Position numbers and translations under genes: made by a program. The notes below the pieces were generated by a model, which saw nothing but the letters and a program-made list of their open reading frames with translations, was not told where the DNA came from and searched no databases. Of a stretch of DNA of 11,822 nucleotides, positions 1 to 7,423 are shown in pieces. Every line of letters starts with the position of its first letter. Positions within the stretch are counted from its first letter, which is position 1. Source of the DNA: Acidobacteriaceae bacterium (GTDB lineage Bacteria > Acidobacteriota > Terriglobia > Terriglobales > Acidobacteriaceae); contig PLBX01000009.1 of NCBI GenBank assembly GCA_003135495.1, forward strand, positions 2,732 to 14,553, given 5' to 3'.

Positions 1-254
1 GTGATATCGAAGTGACGCAAGCAGTCCTGGCCCTCGGACGTAAATTTGCACAGTCGCTCCGCGAAAGGAAGGTCGTGGCAGGTCGAAGCAACCTTCCCCT
101 CCTTGTACCACTCCTCCGCTAGAGAATCGAGCAGCGCGGAATATTCCTCTTTGATCGGGCGAAGGTCCGTTTCTGGATCCAGAAGACCTCTCGCGACAAA
201 ATACCCCTGCGTATCGAAGTGTTGCAGATCGACAGTCACAGATTGGTCGTCCAT
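1..254 (-). CDS. Phytanoyl-CoA dioxygenase (PhyH) family protein, N-terminal part only
   Basis: The reverse strand reads open from an ATG at 254 to the window edge, giving 84 codons of a protein that continues outside. The start MDDQSVTVDLQHFDTQGYFV followed by ARGLLDPE resembles the N-terminus of PhyH-like Fe(II)/2-oxoglutarate dioxygenases, which usually open with a 'F...GY.VVRGLL' strand-helix unit and then a long helix, here the acidic stretch around residues 30-55. The iron-binding HxD...H residues lie further downstream in this family and are outside the window, so catalysis cannot be checked. A purine run (AAAAGGGGG, 258-266) sits 3 nt before the ATG, rather close for a ribosome binding site. 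It lies 65 bp after the propeller glycosidase-like gene on the same strand, suggesting one transcript. PhyH-like proteins commonly occur beside sugar catabolic genes in these bacteria, with mostly unknown substrates. Confidence 0.72.
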   Translation of the reverse strand, partial: MDDQSVTVDLQHFDTQGYFVARGLLDPETDLRPIKEEYSALLDSLAEEWYKEGKVASTCHDLPFAERLCKFTSEGQDCLRHFDI

Positions 255-319
255 CGTCCCCCTTTTCGTAGCCCTCCCCGGGCAGACTAAGAGATGCTGC
301 ACTTCTTCTCAGTGGAACC

Positions 320-2080
320 TTACAAATCGAATCCATACAGCCGGGCACGCTGCAAGTAAAAGCGGATCTGCACATTTTCCGCGGGACAGCGGTTTCCGCC
401 TTTCCATTGAAGCAAGGCGGCGTGGTGATCCCCGCGGATTGCTTTACAGTCGGCCCTTGTGAATCCACGAACCGGTTTCCCGTTCTTCACGAGTTCCGCC
501 GTGAGCGTGCCCTCCTTCATGGTTGCGACATTTACCGTTACCTGTTTGCCGCCGGCGCTGAGAGTCCTGGTCATGAGGGTGCCCTCCATACTTCCTCCTG
601 TGGCCGTAACCGCGGCCCATAACCGGCCAACCTCCCATGAAGCGCGACAGAGGGATCCGAAAAACCACAAGACTCCTCGCACCGGACTGTAGACATCCTG
701 GTTCAGGACGAGCGGCTCCCAGTAGTGGGGCCAGCGCGGAAATTTCGCCGCTTTCATTCTCTCCACCGGATCTGTGCTGTGAAAATCATTGTGCAGCCCC
801 TCGCATCCGGAGTAGTAGAGGTAGATGCGGCCCTTATGCTGAATCATCGGGTGCATCGGCCAAATCATTCCCCCGCCGAGCTCGCCCAAGGAACGCAGTG
901 GAAGACAGGCGCGGCGATCCGGGCGCCACCATCTTTTACCGTCGCGCGATCCGGCAAATTGAATGTCGATGGTTTGGTTCAAGAGATGGTAGACCGTCAC
1001 CAGTCCTACCAATCCGCCGCGTTGATCGAGGTGCGTCAATTCCATGAACTGGGTATCTTGCGCATCGAGCCAGTCAGGAGTGATTACCGGCTCGTACTGC
1101 GTCCACCCCGTTCCATCGCTACTGGTCCGCCGCACCATGATTCGGCATGCACCAGCCGCGATGTCATAGGGAACCAACCCTCCGGGTGGGGAGGGAATAA
1201 TGCTCTTGTGATATGCCACATAGGATCGGTCGGCTGCCTGGGAGATCCAGCCGCTGTCCGACGTTTCCAGATTAACCACTTCCCACGGTTTCCATTTCTT
1301 TCCATCTCTCGACCGATAGCGAAAATAGCCCGGCTTGAACTCACCCTTGCCGCCTCCATGAGTAGAGCGGTCGTCCGGCAGCGCGAAGCCCTTAACGATT
1401 TTTTGCGGGTGTTCCCAGCCCGGAAGCCGAATTACGAACATCTCGTATCTTGCATCGGGCGGAGCGTCAGGATGTACGATTACCGACGCGTGCTGGGACG
1501 ACCCTCCCGACTCAATATCGAGAAGAATGTTGGAGCGCGGGAAACCGGGGTAGGGGCAGATGTCCAACCTGGGCCGCGTCCAATTGAGTCCGTCCGCCGA
1601 CTCCGCGTAACAAAGTCTTCGTTCGGCAGAGGACTGCAGCTTGGTTTGCTGGCAGGAGATGTACCAGGCTTTCCAAAGCCCATCGATTGGATCTACCATC
1701 ACCGTCCCGTGGCTGAAGACCGCCGCGCTCTCCCAGGGAAATTTCGGCTCCATGAGCGGGTTCCTCGCGTCTTCCTTCGCCAACTCCACTCGCCAAGCGA
1801 CGTTGTGTTTCTCGACGAAATCCTCCCCCAGCAGAAAAGAGAACTGTTCATTGCTATTGGGAATGTAAGCCGGCAAATTTTGCGCACCACTCCCGGATGA
1901 TTTTCGAGGATCGCTCTCTGCTCTCCCTGAAATGACTTTGCTGTCACCGGATGTGACGGATTCCATGCGCCCGCGCGATTTCGGCATTAGTTTGCTCTTT
2001 TTCTTGTGGGGTGTGGATTGACCGACCATCATATGCAACCCGGCAAGCATGGTAAATAATAATAATGACATACAATTCAT
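320..2080 (-). CDS. GH32/43-like five-bladed beta-propeller protein with C-terminal beta domain
   Basis: A 586-residue protein resembling the large, poorly characterised group of glycosidase-like propellers. Visible marks are the blade signatures around 107-145 (NPLMEP, PWES, GTVMVD, GLWKAWYI) and 155-170 (RRLCYAESADGLNW), then further Asp-Gly-x-x-W blade motifs near 258-263 and 379-385. The last ~100 residues form a beta-rich domain ending in IRFYLQRARLYGF, a frequent C-terminal signature of this group. A hydrophobic stretch at 5-20 suggests a secretion signal, but it lacks the usual basic n-region. Residues 25-68 are a Lys/Ser/Arg-rich linker. The start is uncertain: no clear Shine-Dalgarno precedes the ATG at 2080, and Met4, Met11 or Met32 are alternatives (Met32 has AAAGAG about 8 nt upstream). 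No catalytic triad is certain. It likely acts on, or binds, an extracellular glycan. It heads the minus-strand unit and diverges from the ThDP enzyme gene. Confidence 0.75.
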   Translation of the reverse strand: MNCMSLLLFTMLAGLHMMVGQSTPHKKKSKLMPKSRGRMESVTSGDSKVISGRAESDPRKSSGSGAQNLPAYIPNSNEQFSFLLGEDFVEKHNVAWRVELAKEDARNPLMEPKFPWESAAVFSHGTVMVDPIDGLWKAWYISCQQTKLQSSAERRLCYAESADGLNWTRPRLDICPYPGFPRSNILLDIESGGSSQHASVIVHPDAPPDARYEMFVIRLPGWEHPQKIVKGFALPDDRSTHGGGKGEFKPGYFRYRSRDGKKWKPWEVVNLETSDSGWISQAADRSYVAYHKSIIPSPPGGLVPYDIAAGACRIMVRRTSSDGTGWTQYEPVITPDWLDAQDTQFMELTHLDQRGGLVGLVTVYHLLNQTIDIQFAGSRDGKRWWRPDRRACLPLRSLGELGGGMIWPMHPMIQHKGRIYLYYSGCEGLHNDFHSTDPVERMKAAKFPRWPHYWEPLVLNQDVYSPVRGVLWFFGSLCRASWEVGRLWAAVTATGGSMEGTLMTRTLSAGGKQVTVNVATMKEGTLTAELVKNGKPVRGFTRADCKAIRGDHHAALLQWKGGNRCPAENVQIRFYLQRARLYGFDL

Positions 2081-2102
2081 AATTGAACTATATAGGACAA
2101 TA

Positions 2103-2124
2103 AATGCACCACTATGCGTTCATT
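2103..2124. promoter_or_regulatory. Imperfect palindrome, possible operator
   Basis: A 22-bp sequence with AATG and CATT ends pairs at 7 of 11 symmetric positions. It sits just downstream of the predicted leftward -10 box, about where transcription would start, a place where a repressor could block that promoter. The AATG...CATT ends are loosely like LacI-family operators, but the centre lacks the usual CG. AT-rich sequence makes such partial symmetry common, and no regulator gene is in the window. Confidence 0.2.
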
Positions 2125-2126
2125 TT

Positions 2127-2155
2127 ATTATCCCCATAAATTAAATCATTGACAC
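2127..2155 (-). promoter_or_regulatory. Predicted sigma70-type promoter for the leftward genes
   Basis: On the reverse strand, GTGTCA (2150-2155; 4 of 6 to TTGACA) and GATAAT (2127-2132; 5 of 6 to TATAAT) are separated by 17 bp. Transcription would begin near 2120, leaving a leader of about 40 nt before the ATG at 2080. Its -35 box lies on the same base pairs as the -35 box of the rightward promoter. This is a consensus match by eye in an AT-rich region, where chance matches are easy. Confidence 0.4.
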
Positions 2156-2178
2156 TTTGCCCCTCTCGCAAGTATACA
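2149..2178 (+). promoter_or_regulatory. Predicted sigma70-type promoter for the rightward operon
   Basis: A perfect TTGACA (2149-2154) is followed after 18 bp by TATACA (2173-2178; 4 of 6 to TATAAT). GTATAC at 17 bp spacing is an alternative reading of the -10. Transcription would start near 2185. That lies inside the longest open frame beginning at 2157 and so favours the downstream TTG start at 2247, leaving a leader of roughly 60 nt. It is the only good promoter-like site seen ahead of the seven rightward genes. Confidence 0.5.
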
Positions 2179-2246
2179 TATTGTTCGCGTCGGCTCGTTC
2201 GAAAACCGCACAGAACCTCAAACCATTCATAATCTCGGAGTCTTCG

Positions 2247-3875
2247 TTGAAAGCAGCAGAGGCCGTTATGGCCACGGCACGAGAAAACGGACTAGAGCAT
2301 TTCTTTGGAATCCCCGGCGGTGGGTCCCCGCTGGAGCTGATCGAGGCCGGCCGCCAGGCTGGCGTGCAGTTCGTCAATGTCAGTCACGAATCTTCTGCCG
2401 CCATCGCAGCTGCCTATTATGGGTTGTTGAAAGGAACAGCCGGCCTCGCCATGAGTATTCGCGGGGTTGGCGCGGCCAATTTAGCTGGAGGCGTAGCCAA
2501 TGTTTACTTCGAGCGCCTCCCTTTGGTGGGAATTTGCGAAGCCCCGCCGGTCTCGAGCAGCGCCACAGAGAGCGTCCAACAATGCGACCAGCCACGCCTG
2601 TTTGAGGGTATTTCTGGATATCAGTCCACGCTCACGGCCAATGGCGCTCCGCAGATGATTCGGGAGGCATTTGCGCGAGCGGTTGACGGGCACCCGACTC
2701 CATCGGTCCTTCATTTCCCGGCCGGCCTTGGCGAGGTGGAAGACGCGAGAATTTCTTCGCGAGAACGTTCGCCGGAAAGCCCTTTCGTCGATCAACCTGC
2801 GTTTGCCAACCTGCGGGAATTCGTCAAGAAGCACCGCCGCCTCGCCATACTCGCTGGTGCCGACGTGATCCGATGTGGCGCCACGCGTGAGTTGCTTGCT
2901 TTTGCCGAAGCTACAGAGGCGGCAGTGCTGGTGACGATGGACGCCCGTGGAGTGTTCCCGGAAACCCATCCCCGGTGGGCAGGCGTGTTTCTCGGTTTAT
3001 TCAATCCCAATATAATTGAAAGTGCGGTTTTCCAGCAGTCGGACGCGGCCGTGTTTATAGGGGTCGACGCGATGATGACGCACGTGCCGTGGAAGCTGGA
3101 ATTACCGACTTGCGAACTATCCGCCAGGCCGGGTTATTCGTCCATGTCCTCTCCTATCGTGCGCGTGAGTGGCGATTTGAAATCGACGTTGCAACGGTTG
3201 ACTGGTCAGCCAAGATCTGGATTTCGCGAAGTGCAAATACAAAAGCTGCGGTCGAGCATCCTGCAGTATTTCAAGCGCCCAGTAAAGGCCCGCTTCGCCG
3301 CACAGGACATCATTGAGATTACTCGTGAACTCCTCCCTGACGACGGAGTGCTCCTCTCTGAAACGGGAGCTTTTATTTGCATGCTCGAGCACCTTTGGTT
3401 GGTCAATCGTCCTGGTACTTATCTCGGCACATCGGGTGGGAGAACGATGGGGCTAACGGTTCCGGGGGCTCTTGGGGCTCGTTTGGCGGATCGGAAGCGT
3501 CCGATGGTAGGAATTGGGGCGGACGGAAGTCTGCTCCTGCGCCTCGGTGAGCTTGAAGCGTTTGCGCGGAACGGCATAGCGCTACCACTAGTCATCATTA
3601 ACGATCAGGCCCTTGGAACCATGAAGGCCCGGCAGCGCGCTAGAGGCTTTGCCGACTGTGGACTGGACCTGCACGCCGTGGATTTCTCCGCAGTTGCGCG
3701 GGCGTGTGGACTTGAAGGCGTAATTGTTGAAACACCGGAAGCATTTCGTCGCGAACTGGCACGAGCTCTAACGTGCGACCGCACTACTTTGATCGATGCG
3801 CGGGTTGATCCCCAAGCCTACCAAGACAGCTTTGGTCCCACAATCGGAGACCTCAGCCGATTCTCTCAAGGGTAA
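2247..3875 (+). CDS. ThDP-dependent enzyme (acetolactate synthase/2-oxoacid decarboxylase superfamily)
   Basis: A 542-residue enzyme of the three-domain ThDP (thiamine diphosphate) family, normal family length. The N-terminal pyrimidine domain opens with KAAEAVMATARENGLEHFFG and IPGGGSP. It carries the conserved cofactor-activating Glu48 in VSHESSAA. The C-terminal PP domain has the metal/ThDP motif as GADGS (Asp426) followed by IIND (Asn452), matching the usual GDG-X(24-27)-N spacing. The TTG at 2247 was chosen because CGGAG (2236-2240) lies 6 nt upstream, translation then begins exactly where this family begins, and the predicted promoter lies inside the longer frame from 2157. Family members make acetolactate, decarboxylate 2-oxoacids, or hydrolyse cyclic diketones (IolD type); the sequence does not settle which. 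It leads the rightward operon and is followed after 19 bp by the epimerase. It is unlikely to be the biosynthetic acetolactate synthase because no small subunit or branched-chain gene is nearby. Confidence 0.85.
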   Translation: MKAAEAVMATARENGLEHFFGIPGGGSPLELIEAGRQAGVQFVNVSHESSAAIAAAYYGLLKGTAGLAMSIRGVGAANLAGGVANVYFERLPLVGICEAPPVSSSATESVQQCDQPRLFEGISGYQSTLTANGAPQMIREAFARAVDGHPTPSVLHFPAGLGEVEDARISSRERSPESPFVDQPAFANLREFVKKHRRLAILAGADVIRCGATRELLAFAEATEAAVLVTMDARGVFPETHPRWAGVFLGLFNPNIIESAVFQQSDAAVFIGVDAMMTHVPWKLELPTCELSARPGYSSMSSPIVRVSGDLKSTLQRLTGQPRSGFREVQIQKLRSSILQYFKRPVKARFAAQDIIEITRELLPDDGVLLSETGAFICMLEHLWLVNRPGTYLGTSGGRTMGLTVPGALGARLADRKRPMVGIGADGSLLLRLGELEAFARNGIALPLVIINDQALGTMKARQRARGFADCGLDLHAVDFSAVARACGLEGVIVETPEAFRRELARALTCDRTTLIDARVDPQAYQDSFGPTIGDLSRFSQG

Positions 3876-3882
3876 AAATGCT

Positions 3883-3897
3883 AAGGAGAATTCGTTG
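3883..3897 (+). promoter_or_regulatory. Shine-Dalgarno site fixing a TTG start for the epimerase-like gene
   Basis: AAGGAG (3883-3888) lies 6 nt before an in-frame TTG (3895-3897) in the 19-bp gap after the ThDP gene stop. The open frame extends back to an ATG at 3796 inside the upstream gene, but that ATG has no comparable site and would add 33 residues with no family resemblance. Confidence 0.7.
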
Positions 3898-4986
3898 AAG
3901 CGCTCATCCCAGCGTTCGCGCGATCATGGCTGCCGAGTTTCAGAATTTGCGTATTTGGGCTATGCCGCGCTGGTTCTGGCGAATGACGAGTTACGAATTA
4001 CCTTGCTCCCCGGTAAGGGCTCTGACGTGATCCACTTCGTCTACAAACCGTTCGAGATTGACTTTATGTGGGCTTCGCAACCGGGTCTTCAGCCCGCCGG
4101 CACTGTGAAAACTTCAAGCGGGCCGGTCAATCCTTTCCTGGATAACTATCCCGGTGGCTGGCAGGAGATTCTGCCAAACTTTGGAGATCCATGCGAATAC
4201 AAGAACACGACGCTGAGACTTCACGACGAAGTCAGTATGCTTCCCTGGAACTACGCCATCGTTGAGGACGAGCCGCAATGCGTGTCGGTTCGGCTTGAAG
4301 TGCGATGCGTGCGCACTCCCTTTCGAATCCGTAAAACATTGACCCTGCGACCGGGTTGTGTGCTTGAGATCGCAGAAAAAGTCACGAACGAGTCGGCGGA
4401 GACAATGGACTGCACATGGGGCCATCATCCTGCATTCGGAGCCCCCTTTTTGGATGAAACCTGCCGTGTGGTGGTACCGCCGTGTCGAGTAAGAACCCAA
4501 GAGGAGTACGTGTCCCCCAATTCTCGTCTGGAAAAGGGCCAAGATTGTGAGTGGCCGGTCGTACGGGGCCGGAATGGCGAAAAAATTGATCTTTCTGAAG
4601 TCCCAGACAAGGCAGCTCATTCTCATGACATGGCGTACCTTTACGGTTTTGGCCGAGGATGGTACGCACTCTTCAACGAAGACCGCAAGCTTGGCTTCGG
4701 CATGAGTTGGGATGCGGAACTCTTCAAGCATCTCTGGTTCTGGCAAGTCTATGGGGGCTGGCACGGTCATCCCTGGTATGGCACTAGCTACAACATCGGT
4801 CTGGAGCCGTGCTCTTCATATCCTCAGTCACTGACGGGCGCGATCAAATCCGGCTCGCAACTGAAATTTGCACCGGGAGAATCGATACAAACGGACTTGC
4901 AAGTAACCGTGATTTCGAACCTGGAAGAGTTTGTTTACAGCAGATCGCATACCGAACTAAAGGTCAAGAAGACACCGCACAGTTAA
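3895..4986 (+). CDS. Aldose 1-epimerase-like (galactose mutarotase fold) protein
   Basis: A 363-residue protein with the beta-sandwich mutarotase fold. Recognisable parts are LANDELRITLLPGKGSDV near the N-terminus, DNYPGGWQEILPNFG, the central WGHHPAFG (175-182) holding the catalytic-type His pair, and GLEPCSSYP near the end, where Glu304 is the candidate general base. Mutarotases interconvert alpha and beta anomers of free sugars; relatives act on sugar phosphates, on sulfoquinovose, or on glycoside substrates. The length fits the family once the TTG start is used. No signal peptide is seen, so it is probably cytoplasmic, yet it has about ten cysteines, many for such a protein. The position between a ThDP enzyme and a sugar-acid dehydratase suggests it equilibrates the sugar fed into the pathway. 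Exact sugar unknown. Confidence 0.8.
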   Translation: MKRSSQRSRDHGCRVSEFAYLGYAALVLANDELRITLLPGKGSDVIHFVYKPFEIDFMWASQPGLQPAGTVKTSSGPVNPFLDNYPGGWQEILPNFGDPCEYKNTTLRLHDEVSMLPWNYAIVEDEPQCVSVRLEVRCVRTPFRIRKTLTLRPGCVLEIAEKVTNESAETMDCTWGHHPAFGAPFLDETCRVVVPPCRVRTQEEYVSPNSRLEKGQDCEWPVVRGRNGEKIDLSEVPDKAAHSHDMAYLYGFGRGWYALFNEDRKLGFGMSWDAELFKHLWFWQVYGGWHGHPWYGTSYNIGLEPCSSYPQSLTGAIKSGSQLKFAPGESIQTDLQVTVISNLEEFVYSRSHTELKVKKTPHS

Positions 4987-5055
4987 AGTCTTCGCCACCG
5001 GCGGCAGTGTGAGCAATGGCAGCGTGCATCTTCATAGAACGGAGTATTAACGGCA

Positions 5056-6174
5056 ATGCGAATCACAGACGTTGAAGCGATTCATATACGAATGCATGAA
5101 GTCAAAAAGCAGTGCGATAGCGGCCAGGATGCGCTTATTGTCCGTGTGCGAACGGATGAAGGAATCACCGGCCTCGGTGAAGTCGACTCATCGCCTTTGG
5201 CGGTGCAGGGAGTTATCAACGGCGCATATTCCCACCAGCTGTGCTGTGGTCTAAGGCAGTTGTTGATCGGGGAAGATCCTTTTCAGACTGAATATCTGTG
5301 GCAGAAAATGTTTCGCAACAATATCTACCTGGGGCAGTCCGGCATATTGTTTCACGCAATAAGCGGCGTCGATATGGCCCTATGGGATATCAAGGGCAAG
5401 AAACTCGGAATGCCGATCTGGAAACTCCTGGGTGGAGGGTTCCACAAGAGGCTGCGTTGCTACGCGAGCGTTCTCTTCGGAGACACTCCGGAACAGACCT
5501 ACCTTGAAGCCATGCGCCTGCGTGACCTGGGTTTTACGGCCGTCAAGTTTGGCTGGGGACCGATGGGAAAAGATGCGAAGACCGATGTGGCGCTGGTGGC
5601 AAAGGCCCGCGCAGGCTTGGGTGACAATCTTGATTTGATGGTAGATGCCGGGTTGGTTTGGGACACCAAGACAGCCATTCAACGGGCTGAGGCATTTCAA
5701 CAATACGATCCATTCTGGCTGGAAGAGCCTCTCGCTCCTCACAATTACGAAGGCTACAGCCAGCTTAGCAAGGCAACCAGCATTCGCATTGCCGCGGGAG
5801 AAGAGCAGGATAGCCTCGAAGATTACCGCCGGCTCATCACCGAAGGTCAATGCGACGTAATACAGGTAGATCTCACTCGGTGCGGCGGTTTCACCGGAGC
5901 CATGAAAATTGCCTCGCTCGCCGCTAGCTACCACCGTCCGGTAGCGAACCACGGATTTACTACCTACATCAACGTGGCAGCAGCCCTGCATTGGCTCAAC
6001 TCCATACCCAATGCACTGATCGTCGAATTCGCGGCACAGAATAACACCGATCTCAGAAACATCCTGACCAAGCAGGTAATCCGGGCCAAAGACGGTTACT
6101 TGGAGATACCACAGGAACCCGGCCTGGGGATGGATTTGAACGAAGACACGGTCGCGAAACTTCGCATAACTTGA
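5056..6174 (+). CDS. Enolase-superfamily sugar-acid dehydratase (mandelate racemase/muconate lactonizing type)
   Basis: A 372-residue enzyme with the capping domain (1-125) and (beta/alpha)7-beta barrel of the mandelate racemase subgroup. Metal ligands are Asp197 (LMVDAG), Glu223 (WLEEPL) and Glu249 (AAGEEQ). The His-Asp acid-base dyad is His299 (VANHG) with Asp272 (IQVDLTRCGG). On the other face, Lys164 in TAVKFGWGP takes the place of the usual KxK motif; a single Lys followed by Gly-Trp is seen in several dehydratase branches. The reaction would be Mg-dependent abstraction of the proton alpha to a carboxylate. With this dyad, dehydration of an aldonic or uronic-type acid to a 2-keto-3-deoxy acid is most likely, though cycloisomerases share the residues. 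GGAG (5041-5044) lies 11 nt before the ATG. It is preceded by a 69-bp gap. Substrate cannot be named from sequence. Confidence 0.88.
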   Translation: MRITDVEAIHIRMHEVKKQCDSGQDALIVRVRTDEGITGLGEVDSSPLAVQGVINGAYSHQLCCGLRQLLIGEDPFQTEYLWQKMFRNNIYLGQSGILFHAISGVDMALWDIKGKKLGMPIWKLLGGGFHKRLRCYASVLFGDTPEQTYLEAMRLRDLGFTAVKFGWGPMGKDAKTDVALVAKARAGLGDNLDLMVDAGLVWDTKTAIQRAEAFQQYDPFWLEEPLAPHNYEGYSQLSKATSIRIAAGEEQDSLEDYRRLITEGQCDVIQVDLTRCGGFTGAMKIASLAASYHRPVANHGFTTYINVAAALHWLNSIPNALIVEFAAQNNTDLRNILTKQVIRAKDGYLEIPQEPGLGMDLNEDTVAKLRIT

Positions 6175-6233
6175 GCTAAGTATGTGTTGTCGCACTTGAT
6201 TGCCGAAGGTCGTCACCATAGGAGTAGAGTTCG

Positions 6234-7397
6234 GTGAGCAAAGTATGCATTTCCCGGCGGAAGTTTCTAACTGATGCCACCGCGGCAACTGGCGGGGCAG
6301 GTCTGGCGGCAACCGGAGTGGATCTTTCTGCTCCGCCCCACGCGAACGATATATTGAGAGTCGAGGAATGGAGGCCAGACGGCCGATACGAGCCCGGGTC
6401 GCTGGTGAGAACGCTGCACGGAGATGTTCTGATCGGCGATTTCGAAGAGGTACTCTCCATCTCTGAGCGCTATCTGAATGACCACTGTTTGATCAGGCAC
6501 GATAATGAGTGGCATTTGTTCGGTATCACAGGTTTTATCCCTTCCAGTCCCACGGACGACAGCCGTCGTGCGGAGAGTGAGATTTCTTTTGTTCACGCAA
6601 CCAGTGCTGACCTGAAAAATTGGAGGTTGTGGCCAGATGTGATGCGGTGTTCGCGAACTTGGCCGGAAATCGGGCACGTGTACGCCCCCTACGTGATGGA
6701 ACGCCAAGGTGTGTACTACATGCTTTATGCCGCGACTGACGAGGACACCACACAACGTATCTGCTTGGCCACGTCACGCGATCTTTTTCAGTGGGACCGC
6801 TATTCCGGCAACCCAGTCATTGTGCCTTCCCTGTTCTGGTCCAGGTGGCCAAGGTTCGGCATCGATGCTCCGGACGGACAAAGTACGTACGGCGGCTGCC
6901 GCGATGCGTGCATCATTCAACTGCCCGATGGGCGATATGTGGCTTACTGGGTGTCGAGGCTACAGAACAGATTCGGTGAAAATCTTTGCTGTGTTGCCGC
7001 CTCCTTGTCGACCGACCTTGTTCATTGGCAAGAGGTTGGCCCTGTTCTTAGCGTGAAGGCGTGGTTCCAACCACTCACCCTGGAGGCTGAATCCCCCTGT
7101 GTTGTCTTCAAGGACGGTTCCTATTGGATGTTCTTCAAACACGGTTGGTGGACCCATGTAGCCCGGAGCAATTCGCCCTTCGATTTTCTCGGAAGTCCGT
7201 TAATTCGGCTGGGCTATAGCCACGCGTCGAAAGTGTTTTTCTGGCAGGAAAACTGGTGGATCACACATTGCAAGACGTATCCGGATGATTTTTCGCAACA
7301 ACGTTCTAACCGGCTCAAAGGGTTGTACCTGGGAAAGCTCCAATGGCCTGAGGGAGGGTATCCCCGTTTTGCCCAACGGCTTTCTTCGAGTAACTGA
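6234..7397 (+). CDS. Tat-signal-bearing GH32/43-like beta-propeller glycosidase-like protein
   Basis: A 387-residue protein beginning with a twin-arginine signal: SRRKFL at 7-12 followed by an Ala/Gly-rich hydrophobic stretch (14-28), so it is probably exported folded. The rest is a five-bladed propeller. Three acidic positions line up with the GH32/GH43 triad: Asp83 (NDHCLI, blade 1, candidate nucleophile/base), Asp224 (GGCRDACII, like the RDP motif) and Glu286 (EAESPCVV, like the EC motif). Blade motifs SADLKNW, SRDLFQW and STDLVHW (124-130, 181-187, 259-265) recur at regular spacing, as expected for propeller repeats. The GTG start is preceded by AGGAG with a 9-nt spacer. It likely hydrolyses a terminal sugar of an extracellular glycan. 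It differs from the leftward propeller in lacking the extra C-terminal beta domain and in its export route. Confidence 0.78.
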   Translation: MSKVCISRRKFLTDATAATGGAGLAATGVDLSAPPHANDILRVEEWRPDGRYEPGSLVRTLHGDVLIGDFEEVLSISERYLNDHCLIRHDNEWHLFGITGFIPSSPTDDSRRAESEISFVHATSADLKNWRLWPDVMRCSRTWPEIGHVYAPYVMERQGVYYMLYAATDEDTTQRICLATSRDLFQWDRYSGNPVIVPSLFWSRWPRFGIDAPDGQSTYGGCRDACIIQLPDGRYVAYWVSRLQNRFGENLCCVAASLSTDLVHWQEVGPVLSVKAWFQPLTLEAESPCVVFKDGSYWMFFKHGWWTHVARSNSPFDFLGSPLIRLGYSHASKVFFWQENWWITHCKTYPDDFSQQRSNRLKGLYLGKLQWPEGGYPRFAQRLSSSN

Positions 7398-7423
7398 AGA
7401 AGCGGAAGTGAAAAGAAAGATCC

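Noticed and set aside
46..462. 138-codon plus-strand frame
   Set aside because: Covers the PhyH start and the 3' end of the propeller gene in antisense; composition is Ser/Arg-rich without family resemblance.
725..1900. 391-codon open frame on the plus strand
   Set aside because: Antisense to the propeller gene; the translation has no recognisable motif, whereas the minus strand has clear family blades. It is a shadow frame.
2073..2085. CAATT-CAT-AATTG palindrome over the leftward ATG
   Set aside because: Short and AT-only arms in an AT-rich region; expected by chance often enough that no function can be claimed.
4114..4770. 218-codon minus-strand frame
   Set aside because: Antisense shadow of the epimerase-like gene; no motif.
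4987..5055. CGCC-ACC-GGCG stem in the gap before the dehydratase as a terminator
   Set aside because: Only a 4-bp stem with no T-run after it; the gap most likely lies within one transcript.
5380..6312. 310-codon minus-strand frame
   Set aside because: Antisense to the dehydratase, whose catalytic residues are all intact on the plus strand.
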